A stretch of DNA of 64,000 bases from Pseudomonadota bacterium. Its GTDB lineage: Bacteria > Pseudomonadota > Gammaproteobacteria > Xanthomonadales > Xanthomonadaceae. The DNA lies in the NCBI GenBank assembly GCA_018242485.1, contig JAFEBV010000006.1, forward strand, positions 124,001 to 188,000, given 5' to 3'. Numbering within the stretch: position 1 is the stretch's first letter; the number at the start of each line of letters is the position of its first letter. This document shows positions 1 through 8,299 of the stretch, one piece after another. The position numbers and the translations under genes were made by a program. Under the pieces are notes generated by a model, which worked only from the letters and a program-made list of their open reading frames with translations, made no database searches and was not told where the DNA came from.

Positions 1-351
1 ACGCTGGACGCCCTGACCGAGCGCGCACAACGACTGGACATCCATCCCACCGGGCCGCTGTGGGGCAGGGGAGAGCTGCGCACGCAGGTTGCCTGCCGTG
101 ATCTGGAGATCGCCACGCTCGCCGATGCTGCCGATCTGCGCGTCGGGCTGGAGCAGGCGGATTTGCGGCAAGAACGCCGCGCCCTGCGTGTTCCTGCGCG
201 GGATCTGACGTGGGAATGGCTCGCTGCCGATGCACTGCGGCTGAGCTTCGAATTACCGCCAGGGAGTTATGCCACCAGCCTGCTGCAAGCGATGGGGACG
301 GTCGTGGATGCTGCTTCGCCGACACGGGTCGATCATCCGACGGACGGCTAG
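1..351 (+). CDS. truD: tRNA pseudouridine(13) synthase TruD, C-terminal part
   Basis: Frame 1 is open from the window edge to a TAG at 349-351, giving the last 116 residues; the start lies outside. The tail reads LPPGSYATSLLQAM, the characteristic C-terminal block of TruD, the enzyme that makes pseudouridine 13 in tRNA-Glu. Position supports this: in gammaproteobacteria truD stands directly upstream of surE. Here two small lipoproteins and an Smr gene are interposed before surE. The last dozen residues after the conserved block are a variable extension. The catalytic domain is not visible in this window. Confidence 0.9.
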   Translation, partial: TLDALTERAQRLDIHPTGPLWGRGELRTQVACRDLEIATLADAADLRVGLEQADLRQERRALRVPARDLTWEWLAADALRLSFELPPGSYATSLLQAMGTVVDAASPTRVDHPTDG

Positions 352-360
352 TTCCGGCAC

Positions 361-388
361 TTGCGCCCTCCCGCGAGCGGCGTAGATT
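361..388 (+). promoter_or_regulatory. Candidate promoter of the first small lipoprotein gene
   Basis: TTGCGC (361-366) and TAGATT (383-388) are separated by 16 bases, 55 bases before the ATG at 444. The same GTAGATTG block recurs before the second lipoprotein (949-954) and before the GH25 gene (5167-5172). This is an inference from motif position only. Confidence 0.35.
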
Positions 389-443
389 GAATCCTGCGTC
401 CATGCCGGGCGGCGTGGATCGTGTGGTTCCACGGGAGACGCTC

Positions 444-677
444 ATGAACGTCAAGACGATCATGTTGACGGTACTCGCAGGCGGCGTGGCGAGCCTCACC
501 GGTTGCGCTGGCATGCAACAGCAGAGCATCGCCAGCACGCAACCGCTCACGGTCACCGGCGACAATCTGGATGTGGCCTACATGAACCGTGTGAATGCCC
601 AAGCGCGGGCTCGCGGCGACGTGGTGATCTGGATCAATCCGCCGCAAAAGCCCACGCAGGCTGCGCCACACGAGTAG
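444..677 (+). CDS. Small lipoprotein, paralogue of the gene at 1006
   Basis: A 77-residue product. The N-terminus is a short hydrophobic signal peptide ending in the lipobox LTGC, so Cys18 should be lipidated. After that come about 57 residues with no recognisable domain. The start at 444 is chosen because GGGAG lies 7 bases upstream and the signal peptide begins there; a longer upstream extension lacks these. The segment AYMNRVNAQARARG followed by WINPP matches AYVAKVNAQAAQSG followed by WNQPP in the second lipoprotein. Such mini-lipoproteins are common and uncharacterised in Xanthomonadales. Function unknown; probably anchored in the outer membrane by the lipid. Confidence 0.8.
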   Translation: MNVKTIMLTVLAGGVASLTGCAGMQQQSIASTQPLTVTGDNLDVAYMNRVNAQARARGDVVIWINPPQKPTQAAPHE

Positions 678-779
678 TCGTTCGGTTCTTGCGTGCGCGC
701 ACGGCTGCACACAAGTCCAAGGCGGTCTTTGTTGCGTGCCATGAAATGGCGCGCAGGGTTGCGTCTGCCCTATCAGAGT

Positions 780-926
780 GTTGAGAAAGTGCTTTCCTGC
801 ACTTTCTCAACTCGCCGAGTCCGGCACATGTCCGGACTCGGCTCCACAGATCAATCACTTGCGTGATAGATCTGTGAGCGATCCATCCTTGGATCGCACC
901 AGCAGGCTGTTTCTCAACAGCCTGCT
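780..926. repeat. Array of five consecutive perfect hairpins
   Basis: Between the two lipoprotein genes lie five non-overlapping inverted repeats in 147 bases: (1) 780-792/799-811, 13-bp arms; (2) 814-824/832-842, 11-bp arms around ACATGT; (3) 845-852/869-876 with an inner stem 854-858/863-867; (4) 878-885/890-897, 8-bp arms; (5) 901-911/916-926, 11-bp arms AGCAGGCTGTT/AACAGCCTGCT. The stems have different sequences, so this is not a tandem repeat. Stem 5 resembles the hairpin at 35359-35385. No T-tract follows any stem, so simple Rho-independent termination is not obvious. The array could be a 3' UTR structure, a small RNA, or an intergenic repeat element. Confidence 0.85.
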
Positions 927-1005
927 ATGCGCGACTGCGCCGTCGCGGTAGATTGGTGCCCTTCGCCGCATGGTGCGGCGACGAATCACGAACGAGGGCG
1001 CAACG

Positions 1006-1230
1006 ATGAAATCAAGGATGGTGCTGCTGATGGTGCTGGCCATGGCGGCGATGACGATGACGGGTTGCTCGAGCCTGCACCGGAAAGGCGATCCCAGCGC
1101 ATGGCAGCCGACGGCGCGAAATGATGTGGATAAAGCCTACGTCGCCAAGGTGAATGCGCAGGCGGCGCAGAGCGGAACTCAAGTGCTCTGGAATCAGCCG
1201 CCGCAGGCATCGGCGTCGAACGGTCACTGA
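1006..1230 (+). CDS. Small lipoprotein, paralogue of the gene at 444
   Basis: A 74-residue product with a signal peptide rich in Met and Ala and the lipobox MTGC, which predicts a lipidated Cys. The ATG at 1006 follows GAGGG at 993-997 and begins the hydrophobic stretch; a start at 970 would add a charged leader before it. The mature part carries the motif DKAYVAKVNAQA followed by VLWNQPPQ, aligned with the first lipoprotein. No known domain. The gene is convergent with the Smr gene, whose stop lies 47 bases downstream. Confidence 0.8.
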   Translation: MKSRMVLLMVLAMAAMTMTGCSSLHRKGDPSAWQPTARNDVDKAYVAKVNAQAAQSGTQVLWNQPPQASASNGH

Positions 1231-1277
1231 GGGCTTGCCTGACCCGCGGAAACTGTCGCGCCGCCGGGTTCTACCGA

Positions 1278-1844
1278 TCACCTCGGTCGCTTCCTCGCCA
1301 GTAACGCCAGTACCGCGCCCGATCCGCCGCGCGCGGCGGGTGCCGATGCGAATGCCAGCACGTCGGCGCGCTGATGCAGCATGCGTTCGACCATGCCCTT
1401 GAGCACCGGCCCGCGCGGCGAGTGCCAGCCGCGCCCGTGCACGATGCACACGCAGCGGCGTCCTTCCGCAAGGGCGATGACGAGAAACTGTCGCAGCAAC
1501 GCTTCAGCCGTGCGTTCGTCCAGCCCGTGCAGGTCGATCTCGTCCTCGATCGCGAACTGGCCGCTTCGCAGCCGGCGCAGCACGTCGGGCGACACGTCGT
1601 CGCGACGCCAAGCCACGGACTCACCCAAGGCTTCCGCCAGTGCTGCCGGGTCGATCCGTCGCGATTGTTGCAGTGCCGCCTGTTCGTCCGCTGTGCGCTG
1701 CGCGACCCGAGGTTTGCTGCGTGGCGACTTGGGCGGCTCGGGTACATCGGTCAGACGGCGTACCGGGCCGATGGCGTCGCGGAACTCGGCGACCTCGGCA
1801 TCGGTCACGGCAACATGATCGCGGCGGTGGCTGGAATCGCCCAT
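1278..1844 (-). CDS. Smr-domain nuclease, SmrA/YdaL type
   Basis: A 188-residue product. The N-terminal half is charged and probably disordered. The C-terminal half (from about residue 100) is an Smr domain with both signature blocks: EIDLHGL and [15 protein letters not shown], the latter matching the HGxG loop of stand-alone Smr proteins. Smr domains, first described in MutS2, bind or nick structured nucleic acids. Stand-alone SmrA/SmrB proteins are reported as endonucleases, and SmrB cleaves mRNA at collided ribosomes. The start at 1844 has only a weak ribosome-binding site; a few in-frame alternatives exist just downstream. It is divergent from surE. The family is firm, the substrate unknown. 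Confidence 0.85.
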   Translation of the reverse strand: MGDSSHRRDHVAVTDAEVAEFRDAIGPVRRLTDVPEPPKSPRSKPRVAQRTADEQAALQQSRRIDPAALAEALGESVAWRRDDVSPDVLRRLRSGQFAIEDEIDLHGLDERTAEALLRQFLVIALAEGRRCVCIVHGRGWHSPRGPVLKGMVERMLHQRADVLAFASAPAARGGSGAVLALLARKRPR

Positions 1845-2050
1845 GCAGCGAGGCTAGCGACCTTCGCGCCCGCGGTCGAGTGCCGTTGTGCGTTGCCATG
1901 GACGGCAGTCAATATCGCCAGGCAATGACACCGTCGACAGCCGGATCGCCGCAGCGGTCATGGCACAATAGCGCTTGCCGACGCACGGCGCGCCGGCATG
2001 ACGAAACACATCCGCACACACCGAGGCGGGGAAGGGTTGCAAGGGTCTGC

Positions 2051-2830
2051 ATGCGTGTATTGCTGAGCAACGACGATGGCGTGGATGCGCCGGGAATCCG
2101 CATCCTCGCCGATGAACTGCGGGCTGCTGGCCATGAGGTGTGGGTGGTCGCGCCCGACCGCGACCGCTCCGGCGCCAGCCACTCGCTCACCCTCGACCAG
2201 CCGATCCGGGTGGTGCAGATCGATGCATCCACATGGCGCGTGTACGGCACGCCCACCGACTGCGTCCACGTCGCGCTGGGCGGCTTGCTGGATCACGAAC
2301 CGGATATCGTGTTGTCGGGCATCAACAGTTCGGCCAATCTCGGTGATGACGTGATCTATTCGGGCACGGTCGCGGCGGCGATGGAAGGTCGCAGCCTCGG
2401 CCTGCCGTCGATCGCGATTTCCTGCGCGAGTGCCAACCATCACGCGCAGCATTACGCGACCGCCGCGCGCGCGGCCATCGAGATCACCGCGCGGCTGGTG
2501 GTCGATCCGTTGCCCGCCGACACCATCCTCAACGTCAATGTACCCGACTGCCCGTGGGATGCGATCCGCGGCTTCGAGGTCGGACGGCTCGGCCGCCGCC
2601 ATCGTGCCGAGCCGTGCATCCGCCAGACCGATCCGCACGGTCGTCCGGTGTGGTGGATCGGCCCGCCCGGTGCCGAACAGGACGCCGGCCCCGGCACCGA
2701 CTTCCATTCGGTGCGCAGCGGTTTCGTCGCCATCACCCCGATCCACGTCGATCTGACTCGCCACTTCGCACTGGACAAAGTTGCCAGTTGGGTCGGTGCG
2801 TTGGGCGAAGCGGTACGGGAGCGCGCCTGA
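2051..2830 (+). CDS. surE: 5'/3'-nucleotidase SurE
   Basis: A 259-residue nucleoside-monophosphate phosphatase. The N-terminus [16 protein letters not shown] carries the metal-binding Asp-Asp pair, followed by [12 protein letters not shown] with the catalytic-site Ser and later [19 protein letters not shown], all SurE hallmarks. Length is typical of the family. First gene of the operon surE-pcm-yqaA-nlpD: its TGA overlaps the pcm ATG by one base (ATGA type), so the two are probably translationally coupled. The 206-base gap to the divergent Smr gene must hold the promoter, but no clear hexamers stand out. SurE acts in the cytoplasm in stationary-phase and stress survival. Confidence 0.95.
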   Translation: MRVLLSNDDGVDAPGIRILADELRAAGHEVWVVAPDRDRSGASHSLTLDQPIRVVQIDASTWRVYGTPTDCVHVALGGLLDHEPDIVLSGINSSANLGDDVIYSGTVAAAMEGRSLGLPSIAISCASANHHAQHYATAARAAIEITARLVVDPLPADTILNVNVPDCPWDAIRGFEVGRLGRRHRAEPCIRQTDPHGRPVWWIGPPGAEQDAGPGTDFHSVRSGFVAITPIHVDLTRHFALDKVASWVGALGEAVRERA

Positions 2831-3516
2831 TGTCGCTGCGCGAAGCGCCCGGATCGCAGGGCTCGGGCATGACCGGCCAGCGCGCCCGCGAGCGCCTGCT
2901 GGAACGCTTGCGCACGGAAGGCATCCGCGACGAGCGCGTGCTTACCGCGATGCGGCAGGTGCCTCGCCATTTATTCATCGACGAAGCGCTGTCCAGCCGC
3001 GCCTACGAGGACACCGCGCTGCCGATCGGGCGCAGCCAGACCATCTCGCAGCCATGGGTGGTGGCGCGCATGACCGAGGCTCTGCTCGCGCCGGTGCATC
3101 CGGCCATTCCGCCGCCGCGCCGGGTGCTGGAAATCGGCACCGGCTCGGGCTATCAGGCCGCGGTGCTGTCGCTGCTGGTGGAGCAGGTGTACACGGTCGA
3201 GCGCATCGACGAACTGCTGCGCGGTGCGCGCAAACGCTTCCGTCAACTGGGTCTGAAGAACGTCGCCACTCGCAACGCCGACGGTCGCGTCGGCTGGAGC
3301 GAACACGCGCCCTTCGACGCGATCATCGTCACCGCCGCCGGTGCTGCGGTGGAAATCGATCTGCTCGCGCAACTCGAACCCCACGGCGTGCTCGTCGCGC
3401 CGATCGGCGAGAAGGACACGCAGCTACTCCAGCGCTGGCGCAATACCGAGGAGGGCTGGGCACCGGAGAATCTGGGCAACGTGGTGTTCGTGCCCCTGCT
3501 GCCGGGAGTGGCGTGA
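2830..3516 (+). CDS. pcm: Protein-L-isoaspartate O-methyltransferase
   Basis: A 228-residue SAM-dependent methyltransferase that repairs isoaspartyl residues in aged proteins. The SAM motif I is [13 protein letters not shown], preceded by the substrate-side block [16 protein letters not shown] typical of Pcm. The N-terminus is about 13 residues longer than some homologues; an internal ATG at 2869 is an alternative start. The start at 2830 is preferred because it overlaps the surE stop. The order surE-pcm-nlpD is conserved in gammaproteobacteria. Confidence 0.95.
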   Translation: MSLREAPGSQGSGMTGQRARERLLERLRTEGIRDERVLTAMRQVPRHLFIDEALSSRAYEDTALPIGRSQTISQPWVVARMTEALLAPVHPAIPPPRRVLEIGTGSGYQAAVLSLLVEQVYTVERIDELLRGARKRFRQLGLKNVATRNADGRVGWSEHAPFDAIIVTAAGAAVEIDLLAQLEPHGVLVAPIGEKDTQLLQRWRNTEEGWAPENLGNVVFVPLLPGVA

Positions 3517-3557
3517 ATGCGCACGACTGAGATTGTTCCATCGCGGCCGGTCGGCGC

Positions 3558-4157
3558 ATGAAGTTGTTCAAGCCCTTGTACGAGCGCGCGCTGGTGTGGG
3601 CCGCGCACAAACGTGCGCCGGTGATCCTGTTCGTGCTCAGTCTCGGCGAGGCGGTGTTTTTTCCGATCGCGCCGGAGGTGATGCTCGCACCGATGTGCCT
3701 CGCCCGGCGCGACCGTGCGCTGCGCTTCGCCGCGATCAGTCTGGCCGGTTCGCTGGTCGGCATGACCATCGGCTACACCCTGGGTTATTACGCCATCGAC
3801 TGGTTGCTGCCATGGATCGAGCGCTTCGGCTACGCCGGTGTGTTTCACGACATCGAGCGGCAGGCGCGCGATCCGGTGAAGGGGTTCTGGGCGCTGTTTC
3901 TCGCCGGTTTCGTACCGATCCCGTTCAAGATTTTCACGCTGGCATCCGGCGCGGTGCACATGGCGTTGCTGCCGTTTTACGCCGGTGCTGCGATCGGTCG
4001 CGGCAAGCGCGTGTTTCTCGTCGCCGGCGCCATCAAGATCGGCGGCGAGAAAGGCGAGGCGATGCTGCACCGCTGGATCGAGCCGGTCGGCTGGGCCTGC
4101 CTGCTACTCTTGGCCGCACTGGTCGGATGGCTGTATTGGCGGAGCGGGCACGCATGA
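3558..4157 (+). CDS. YqaA/DedA-type membrane protein (VTT domain)
   Basis: A 199-residue inner-membrane protein with about four hydrophobic segments. The block LSLGEAVFFPIAPEVML near residue 30 and the later FVPIPFKIFTLASGA are the paired re-entrant loop motifs of the VTT (SNARE-associated) family. In Xanthomonadales a gene of this type lies between pcm and nlpD. Members are linked to lipid scrambling or polyprenyl-phosphate recycling, but YqaA itself is poorly characterised. Its TGA overlaps the ATG of the next gene. Confidence 0.85.
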   Translation: MKLFKPLYERALVWAAHKRAPVILFVLSLGEAVFFPIAPEVMLAPMCLARRDRALRFAAISLAGSLVGMTIGYTLGYYAIDWLLPWIERFGYAGVFHDIERQARDPVKGFWALFLAGFVPIPFKIFTLASGAVHMALLPFYAGAAIGRGKRVFLVAGAIKIGGEKGEAMLHRWIEPVGWACLLLLAALVGWLYWRSGHA

Positions 4158-5071
4158 GCGCCGGCGGCGGCACGACGCATGCATGGCTGGGGCGATGGCT
4201 CGCCCTGTTCGCGCTCGTCGTGCTGCTGGGTGCGTGTGGCGAGTCGCATGTGGTGCGGCGCGCGCCGGAAGCCCGCGGTTCCGTGCGTGCCGTGCAGCCG
4301 TTGCCCCATCGCACAGGCGCGGATGAGGTCGTGGTAGTGCGCGGCGACACGCTGTACGGCGTGGCGTTCCGCAACGGCATGGACTTCCGCGAACTGGCGG
4401 CGATCAACGGCATCGGCCCGCCGTACACGATCTACGTCGGGCAAGTGTTGCGACTGCGCGGCGCGCATGCGGGGCCGACACGCACGCTGGCTCCAACAGC
4501 ATCGACTCCCGTGAGGGAACCACCGCCGGTTCGCAGCCCCCCGCCGTCATCGGAATCTGGTCCTCCCGTTGCGCCATCGACACCGGCGATGGCAACGTCG
4601 CCGCAGCATCCGCAACCCGCACCCAACGCACACGCTGAGGAGGTGTCGCCATCGACACCCTCGGCTGCGATCCTGCCTGCGGATACGACGACTGTGGGCG
4701 GCATCCGTTGGCGCTGGCCGGCCAGCGGTGCGCTGCTGGAGCGATTTGCGCCGGGCGACGCCACGAAACAGGGCATCGACATTGCCGGCCATGCCGGCGA
4801 CCCCGTGCTCGCCGCCAGCGACGGCGTGGTGGTGTATTCGGGATCGGGGCTGGTCGGTTACGGCGAACTGGTCATCATCAAGCACTCCGACGAGTGGTTG
4901 TCGGCTTACGGCCACAACCGCAAGCGGTTGGTCTCCGAAGGCCAGCGCGTGCGCGCCGGGCAGCCGATCGCGGAGATGGGCAGCACCGGCGCCACCCGCG
5001 ATGAACTGCACTTCGAGATCCGGCGCAACGGCCGCCCGGTGGATCCGCTGCAATATCTGCCGGCGCGTTGA
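4154..5071 (+). CDS. nlpD: NlpD-like lipoprotein: LysM plus degenerate M23 (LytM) domain
   Basis: A 305-residue outer-membrane lipoprotein with lipobox LLGAC (Cys28). A LysM peptidoglycan-binding domain lies at about residues 60-105 (VVVRGDTLYGVAFRNGMDF). A Pro/Ser/Thr-rich linker follows, then the LytM/M23 domain at about 205-302. In active M23 enzymes the GIDI block begins with a zinc-binding His; here it is KQGIDIAG, and the last block is LHFEIRRNG rather than HxH. The zinc site is therefore degenerate, as in E. coli NlpD, which activates the amidase AmiC instead of cutting peptidoglycan. The start overlaps the yqaA stop (ATGA). Confidence 0.9.
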   Translation: MSAGGGTTHAWLGRWLALFALVVLLGACGESHVVRRAPEARGSVRAVQPLPHRTGADEVVVVRGDTLYGVAFRNGMDFRELAAINGIGPPYTIYVGQVLRLRGAHAGPTRTLAPTASTPVREPPPVRSPPPSSESGPPVAPSTPAMATSPQHPQPAPNAHAEEVSPSTPSAAILPADTTTVGGIRWRWPASGALLERFAPGDATKQGIDIAGHAGDPVLAASDGVVVYSGSGLVGYGELVIIKHSDEWLSAYGHNRKRLVSEGQRVRAGQPIAEMGSTGATRDELHFEIRRNGRPVDPLQYLPAR

Positions 5072-5228
5072 CGCGGCAGCGAACGCGGATGCCAGTGCTG
5101 ATGCAACGCGCGAGATGTCGTGAACGCCATGCTGCGCCGCGAAATGACGGGGTCAGTTGGCGCGTGTAGATTGCGCGCGGGGTTCCGCCAGCAGCATCTC
5201 TGCCCATGACTTTCAAGGAGACATGTCG

Positions 5229-6122
5229 ATGTCCGTTTCGTCGTGCTTGAAGACTTTTTCCCTTGCGCTGGCCGTCGTACCGCTCGCAGCCATGGCAACG
5301 CCCACGGCATCGATCAAGTCCGGCGCGATGCCGCAAGGCACGCCGGTGAATTGGCAGCAGCAGTTGAATCCGCAGATCCCGTCCGCGCTCGCCGCGCGCA
5401 TCGTGATGTACGACCATCCGATGGGTTCGCAGATCCGTCTGCATGAAGGCAGCCTGCAGATTCCCGGGCACCCGCAAATCAACCATCCCATGACCGCCTC
5501 GGTCGCCGGCATGGATGTCAGCGGCTATCAGGGCAACGTGAACTGGTCGGCGGCGTGGAGCAACGGCGCGCGCTTCGCCTACGTCAAAGCCACCGAAGGC
5601 ACGTATTACAAGAATCCGTATTTCAACCAGCAGTACCTGGGTTCGTACTACGCCGGCATGATCCGCGGCTCGTATCACTTCGCCCGCCCGGACACCACCA
5701 GCGGTGCGACCCAGGCCGACTACTTCGTCGATCACGGCGGCGGCTGGTCGAAGGACGGCAAGACCCTGCCCGGCGCGCTGGACATGGAATGGAACCCCTA
5801 CGGCTCGTCCTGCTATGGCCTGAGCCGCTCGCAGATGGCCGCGTGGGTGTCCTCGTTCAGCAACGAATACCACCGCCGCACGTCGCGCTGGCCGGTGATC
5901 TACACCAGCAACAGTTGGTGGTCGCAGTGCGTGGGCACAGCCGGCAACTTCAGCAACAACAGTCCGCTGTGGGTGGCGCGCTACGCCTCCGCGGTCGGCA
6001 CGCTGCCGTGGCCGTGGGGTTTCTACACCATCTGGCAGTACGCCGATTCGGGCATCTTCCCGGGCGACCAGAACAGCTTCAACGGCGCCTACAGCCGCCT
6101 GCAGGCGCTGGCGAACGGCTGA
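5229..6122 (+). CDS. Secreted GH25 lysozyme-type muramidase
   Basis: A 297-residue product with an N-terminal signal peptide (cleavage near AMA-TP). The catalytic domain runs from about residue 95 to the end: AGMDVSGYQG opens the barrel, and GALDMEWNPYG supplies the Asp-x-Glu catalytic pair; WPVIYTSNSWW and FYTIWQYADSG are further GH25 signatures. The enzyme should cut the beta-1,4 MurNAc-GlcNAc bond. The start at 5229 is preferred over 5223 because AAGGAG at 5215-5220 is then 8 bases away. An N-terminal segment of about 70 residues before the barrel is unassigned. GH25 enzymes are more usual in phages and Gram-positives. It stands where rpoS follows nlpD in many relatives. Confidence 0.9.
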   Translation: MSVSSCLKTFSLALAVVPLAAMATPTASIKSGAMPQGTPVNWQQQLNPQIPSALAARIVMYDHPMGSQIRLHEGSLQIPGHPQINHPMTASVAGMDVSGYQGNVNWSAAWSNGARFAYVKATEGTYYKNPYFNQQYLGSYYAGMIRGSYHFARPDTTSGATQADYFVDHGGGWSKDGKTLPGALDMEWNPYGSSCYGLSRSQMAAWVSSFSNEYHRRTSRWPVIYTSNSWWSQCVGTAGNFSNNSPLWVARYASAVGTLPWPWGFYTIWQYADSGIFPGDQNSFNGAYSRLQALANG

Positions 6123-6445
6123 ATCAATTCAGCCCTCGCGTTGGATTCACGCTCCAGAGACATCGCCCCTCCCCCGCAAGTGGGGGAGGGTGTTGATCGG
6201 TGCGCGATGGTATGCGCTCGCGCTACTCCCGAGCCTCCAAGCAGGGGGGATCGATCCGCCTAGATCGCAGCACGGCGCGGTTGGATCGGCGTCGTTCGTG
6301 GATTCCAGCTTGCCCCAATCGACCTGCGTGAGTGCGGTATCGTGCAAGCTGGGGCGGGCAGCGGTTGGCGTTCACTTCAACGACGACCAATCATCCGCCA
6401 ACACCGTGATGCGACGCTGCCGATAGCGTGAGGGAGAGTTGCGCA
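6123..6445. other. Intergenic region with two inverted repeats before copA
   Basis: This 323-base gap holds a GC-rich hairpin at 6167-6175/6182-6190 (CCCTCCCCC/GGGGGAGGG, 6-base loop), a repeat type seen elsewhere in the window. A second inverted repeat at 6305-6313/6344-6352 (CCAGCTTGC/GCAAGCTGG) has a 30-base loop. The first sits where a terminator for the GH25 gene would be, but has no T-tract. The second could be a regulatory site for the copper operon; no known copper-operator motif is evident. No coding sequence is visible. Confidence 0.6.
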
Positions 6446-8299
6446 ATGCCACCCCATGACCCGCGTGACGAACTGCGCGACCCATCGCGCCGCCGCTTCG
6501 TGCAGGGTCTGGCTGCCGGCGGTGCGGTCGCAGGTCTGGGCGTGTGGTCGCGGTACGCGGCTGCACAGCCGTTGCCGATGCGGGTGCCCGTGCTGACCGG
6601 CACGCACTTCGATTTGAGTGTCGGGCAGACGTTGATGAACTTCACCGGTCGCGTGCGCCCGGCGGTCACCGTGAACGGTTTGCTGCCCGGCCCGACCCTG
6701 CGCTGGCGCGAGGGCACTACGGTAACCTTGCGCGTGGCGAACACTCTGCCGGCGCATGCGTTGCACGGCGAGATGACCGCGATCCACTGGCACGGCATCC
6801 TGCTGCCAGCCAACATGGATGGCGTGCCGGGGCTGAGCTTCGACGGCATCCGTCGCGGCGAGTCGTACCTGTATCGCTTCGACGTGCGCCAGAGCGGCAC
6901 CTACTGGTACCACAGCCACGCCGGATTTCAGGAGCAGGCCGGTCTGTACGGCGCCATCGTGATCGATCCGGCCGAGCCCGAATCCTTTGCCTACGATCGC
7001 GATCATGTCGTGTTGTTGTCGGACTGGACCGATCTTTCGCCCACCGCGTTGTTCGCCCGGCTGAAGGCGATGCCGGATTACGACAACCTGCACCGGCGTA
7101 CGGTCGGCGATTTCCTGCAGGATGTGCGCAAGGATGGCTGGTCGGCGACGTTGGCCGACCGTGGCATGTGGGGTCGCATGCGCATGACCCCGACGGATCT
7201 GTCCGATGTGAACGCGCACACCTACACCTACTTGATGAACGGTGTCACCGCGCTGGGCAACTGGACGGGCTTGTTCAAGTCTGGCGAGCGCGTGCGTTTG
7301 CGGCTCATCAACGGCTCGTCGATGACTCATTTCGACGTGCGCATCCCCGGACTGAAAATGACCGTCGTCGCGGCCGATGGGCAGCCGGTGCATCCGGTGA
7401 CGGTGGACGAGCTGCGCATCGCGACGGCCGAGGTATTCGACGTGATCGTGCAGCCTTCGGGGCAGGACGCCTACACGATCTTCGCGCAGGATCTCGGTCG
7501 CACCGGCTATGTCAGCGGCACACTGGCCGTGCGCGAAGGCCTGCGCGCGCCGATCCCCGCCATCGATCCGCGCCTGATCCTGACGATGGACGACATGAGC
7601 ATGGGCGACATGAGCATGGGCGACATGGCGATGGGCGGCATGAGCGGGATGTCCGGCATGCACGCCGGACATGAAGCTTCGACATCGCAGGAGAACACGC
7701 CGGCCAGTACGCACGCCATGGATGCGATGCCAGGCATGGCGCACGGCGACGCGGCGACTGGCATGCACGGCGACATGATCGAGCATCCGCCCAGTGAGGC
7801 TCGCAGCACGCTGGTGGACATGCAGGCGATGGCACCCACACCGCGGCTCGACGATCCGGGCATCGGCCTGCGCAACAACGGTCGCGCGGTGCTCAGTTAC
7901 GCGATGTTGCACAACACCTACGCCGACCCCGACGGCCGCGATCCTGGCCGCACGGTCACCTTGCACCTCACCGGCCACATGGAACGCTTTGCCTGGAGTT
8001 TCGATGGCGTGAAGTTTGCCGACGCGGCACCGCTGCGTTTCAATTATGGCGAGCGTCTGCGCATCGTGCTGGTCAACGACACGATGATGACCCACCCGAT
8101 CCACCTGCACGGCATGTGGAGCGATCTGGAAGACGAGCAGGGTCGCTACCTCGTGCGCAAGCACACCATCGACATGCCGCCCGGCACGCAACGCAGCTAC
8201 CGTGTGCGCGCCGACGCTCTGGGACACTGGGCTTATCACTGCCATCTGCTCTACCACATGGAAGCAGGGATGATGCGCACGGTGGAGGTGGCCGCGTGA
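6446..8299 (+). CDS. copA: Copper-resistance multicopper oxidase CopA
   Basis: A 617-residue periplasmic oxidase thought to convert Cu(I) to less toxic Cu(II). A twin-arginine signal is present (SRRRFVQGLAAGG near residue 15). Copper ligands are in the standard order: HWHG (about 114), HSHAG (about 155), HPIHLHG (about 550) and HCHLLYHMEAGM (about 597). Between cupredoxin domains 2 and 3, about residues 380-440, is a Met/His-rich stretch with repeats of MSMGD and SGMSGMHAG, the usual CopA copper-binding insert. The start at 6446 has AGGGAG 9 bases upstream. Its TGA overlaps the copB start. Confidence 0.95.
   Translation: MPPHDPRDELRDPSRRRFVQGLAAGGAVAGLGVWSRYAAAQPLPMRVPVLTGTHFDLSVGQTLMNFTGRVRPAVTVNGLLPGPTLRWREGTTVTLRVANTLPAHALHGEMTAIHWHGILLPANMDGVPGLSFDGIRRGESYLYRFDVRQSGTYWYHSHAGFQEQAGLYGAIVIDPAEPESFAYDRDHVVLLSDWTDLSPTALFARLKAMPDYDNLHRRTVGDFLQDVRKDGWSATLADRGMWGRMRMTPTDLSDVNAHTYTYLMNGVTALGNWTGLFKSGERVRLRLINGSSMTHFDVRIPGLKMTVVAADGQPVHPVTVDELRIATAEVFDVIVQPSGQDAYTIFAQDLGRTGYVSGTLAVREGLRAPIPAIDPRLILTMDDMSMGDMSMGDMAMGGMSGMSGMHAGHEASTSQENTPASTHAMDAMPGMAHGDAATGMHGDMIEHPPSEARSTLVDMQAMAPTPRLDDPGIGLRNNGRAVLSYAMLHNTYADPDGRDPGRTVTLHLTGHMERFAWSFDGVKFADAAPLRFNYGERLRIVLVNDTMMTHPIHLHGMWSDLEDEQGRYLVRKHTIDMPPGTQRSYRVRADALGHWAYHCHLLYHMEAGMMRTVEVAA

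Noticed and set aside
780..926. CRISPR array
   Set aside because: The repeats are hairpins with different sequences and no regular spacers; no cas gene is in the window.
4154..5071. Active M23 endopeptidase
   Set aside because: The zinc-binding His positions of the LytM domain are replaced, so an amidase-activator role (NlpD) is preferred.
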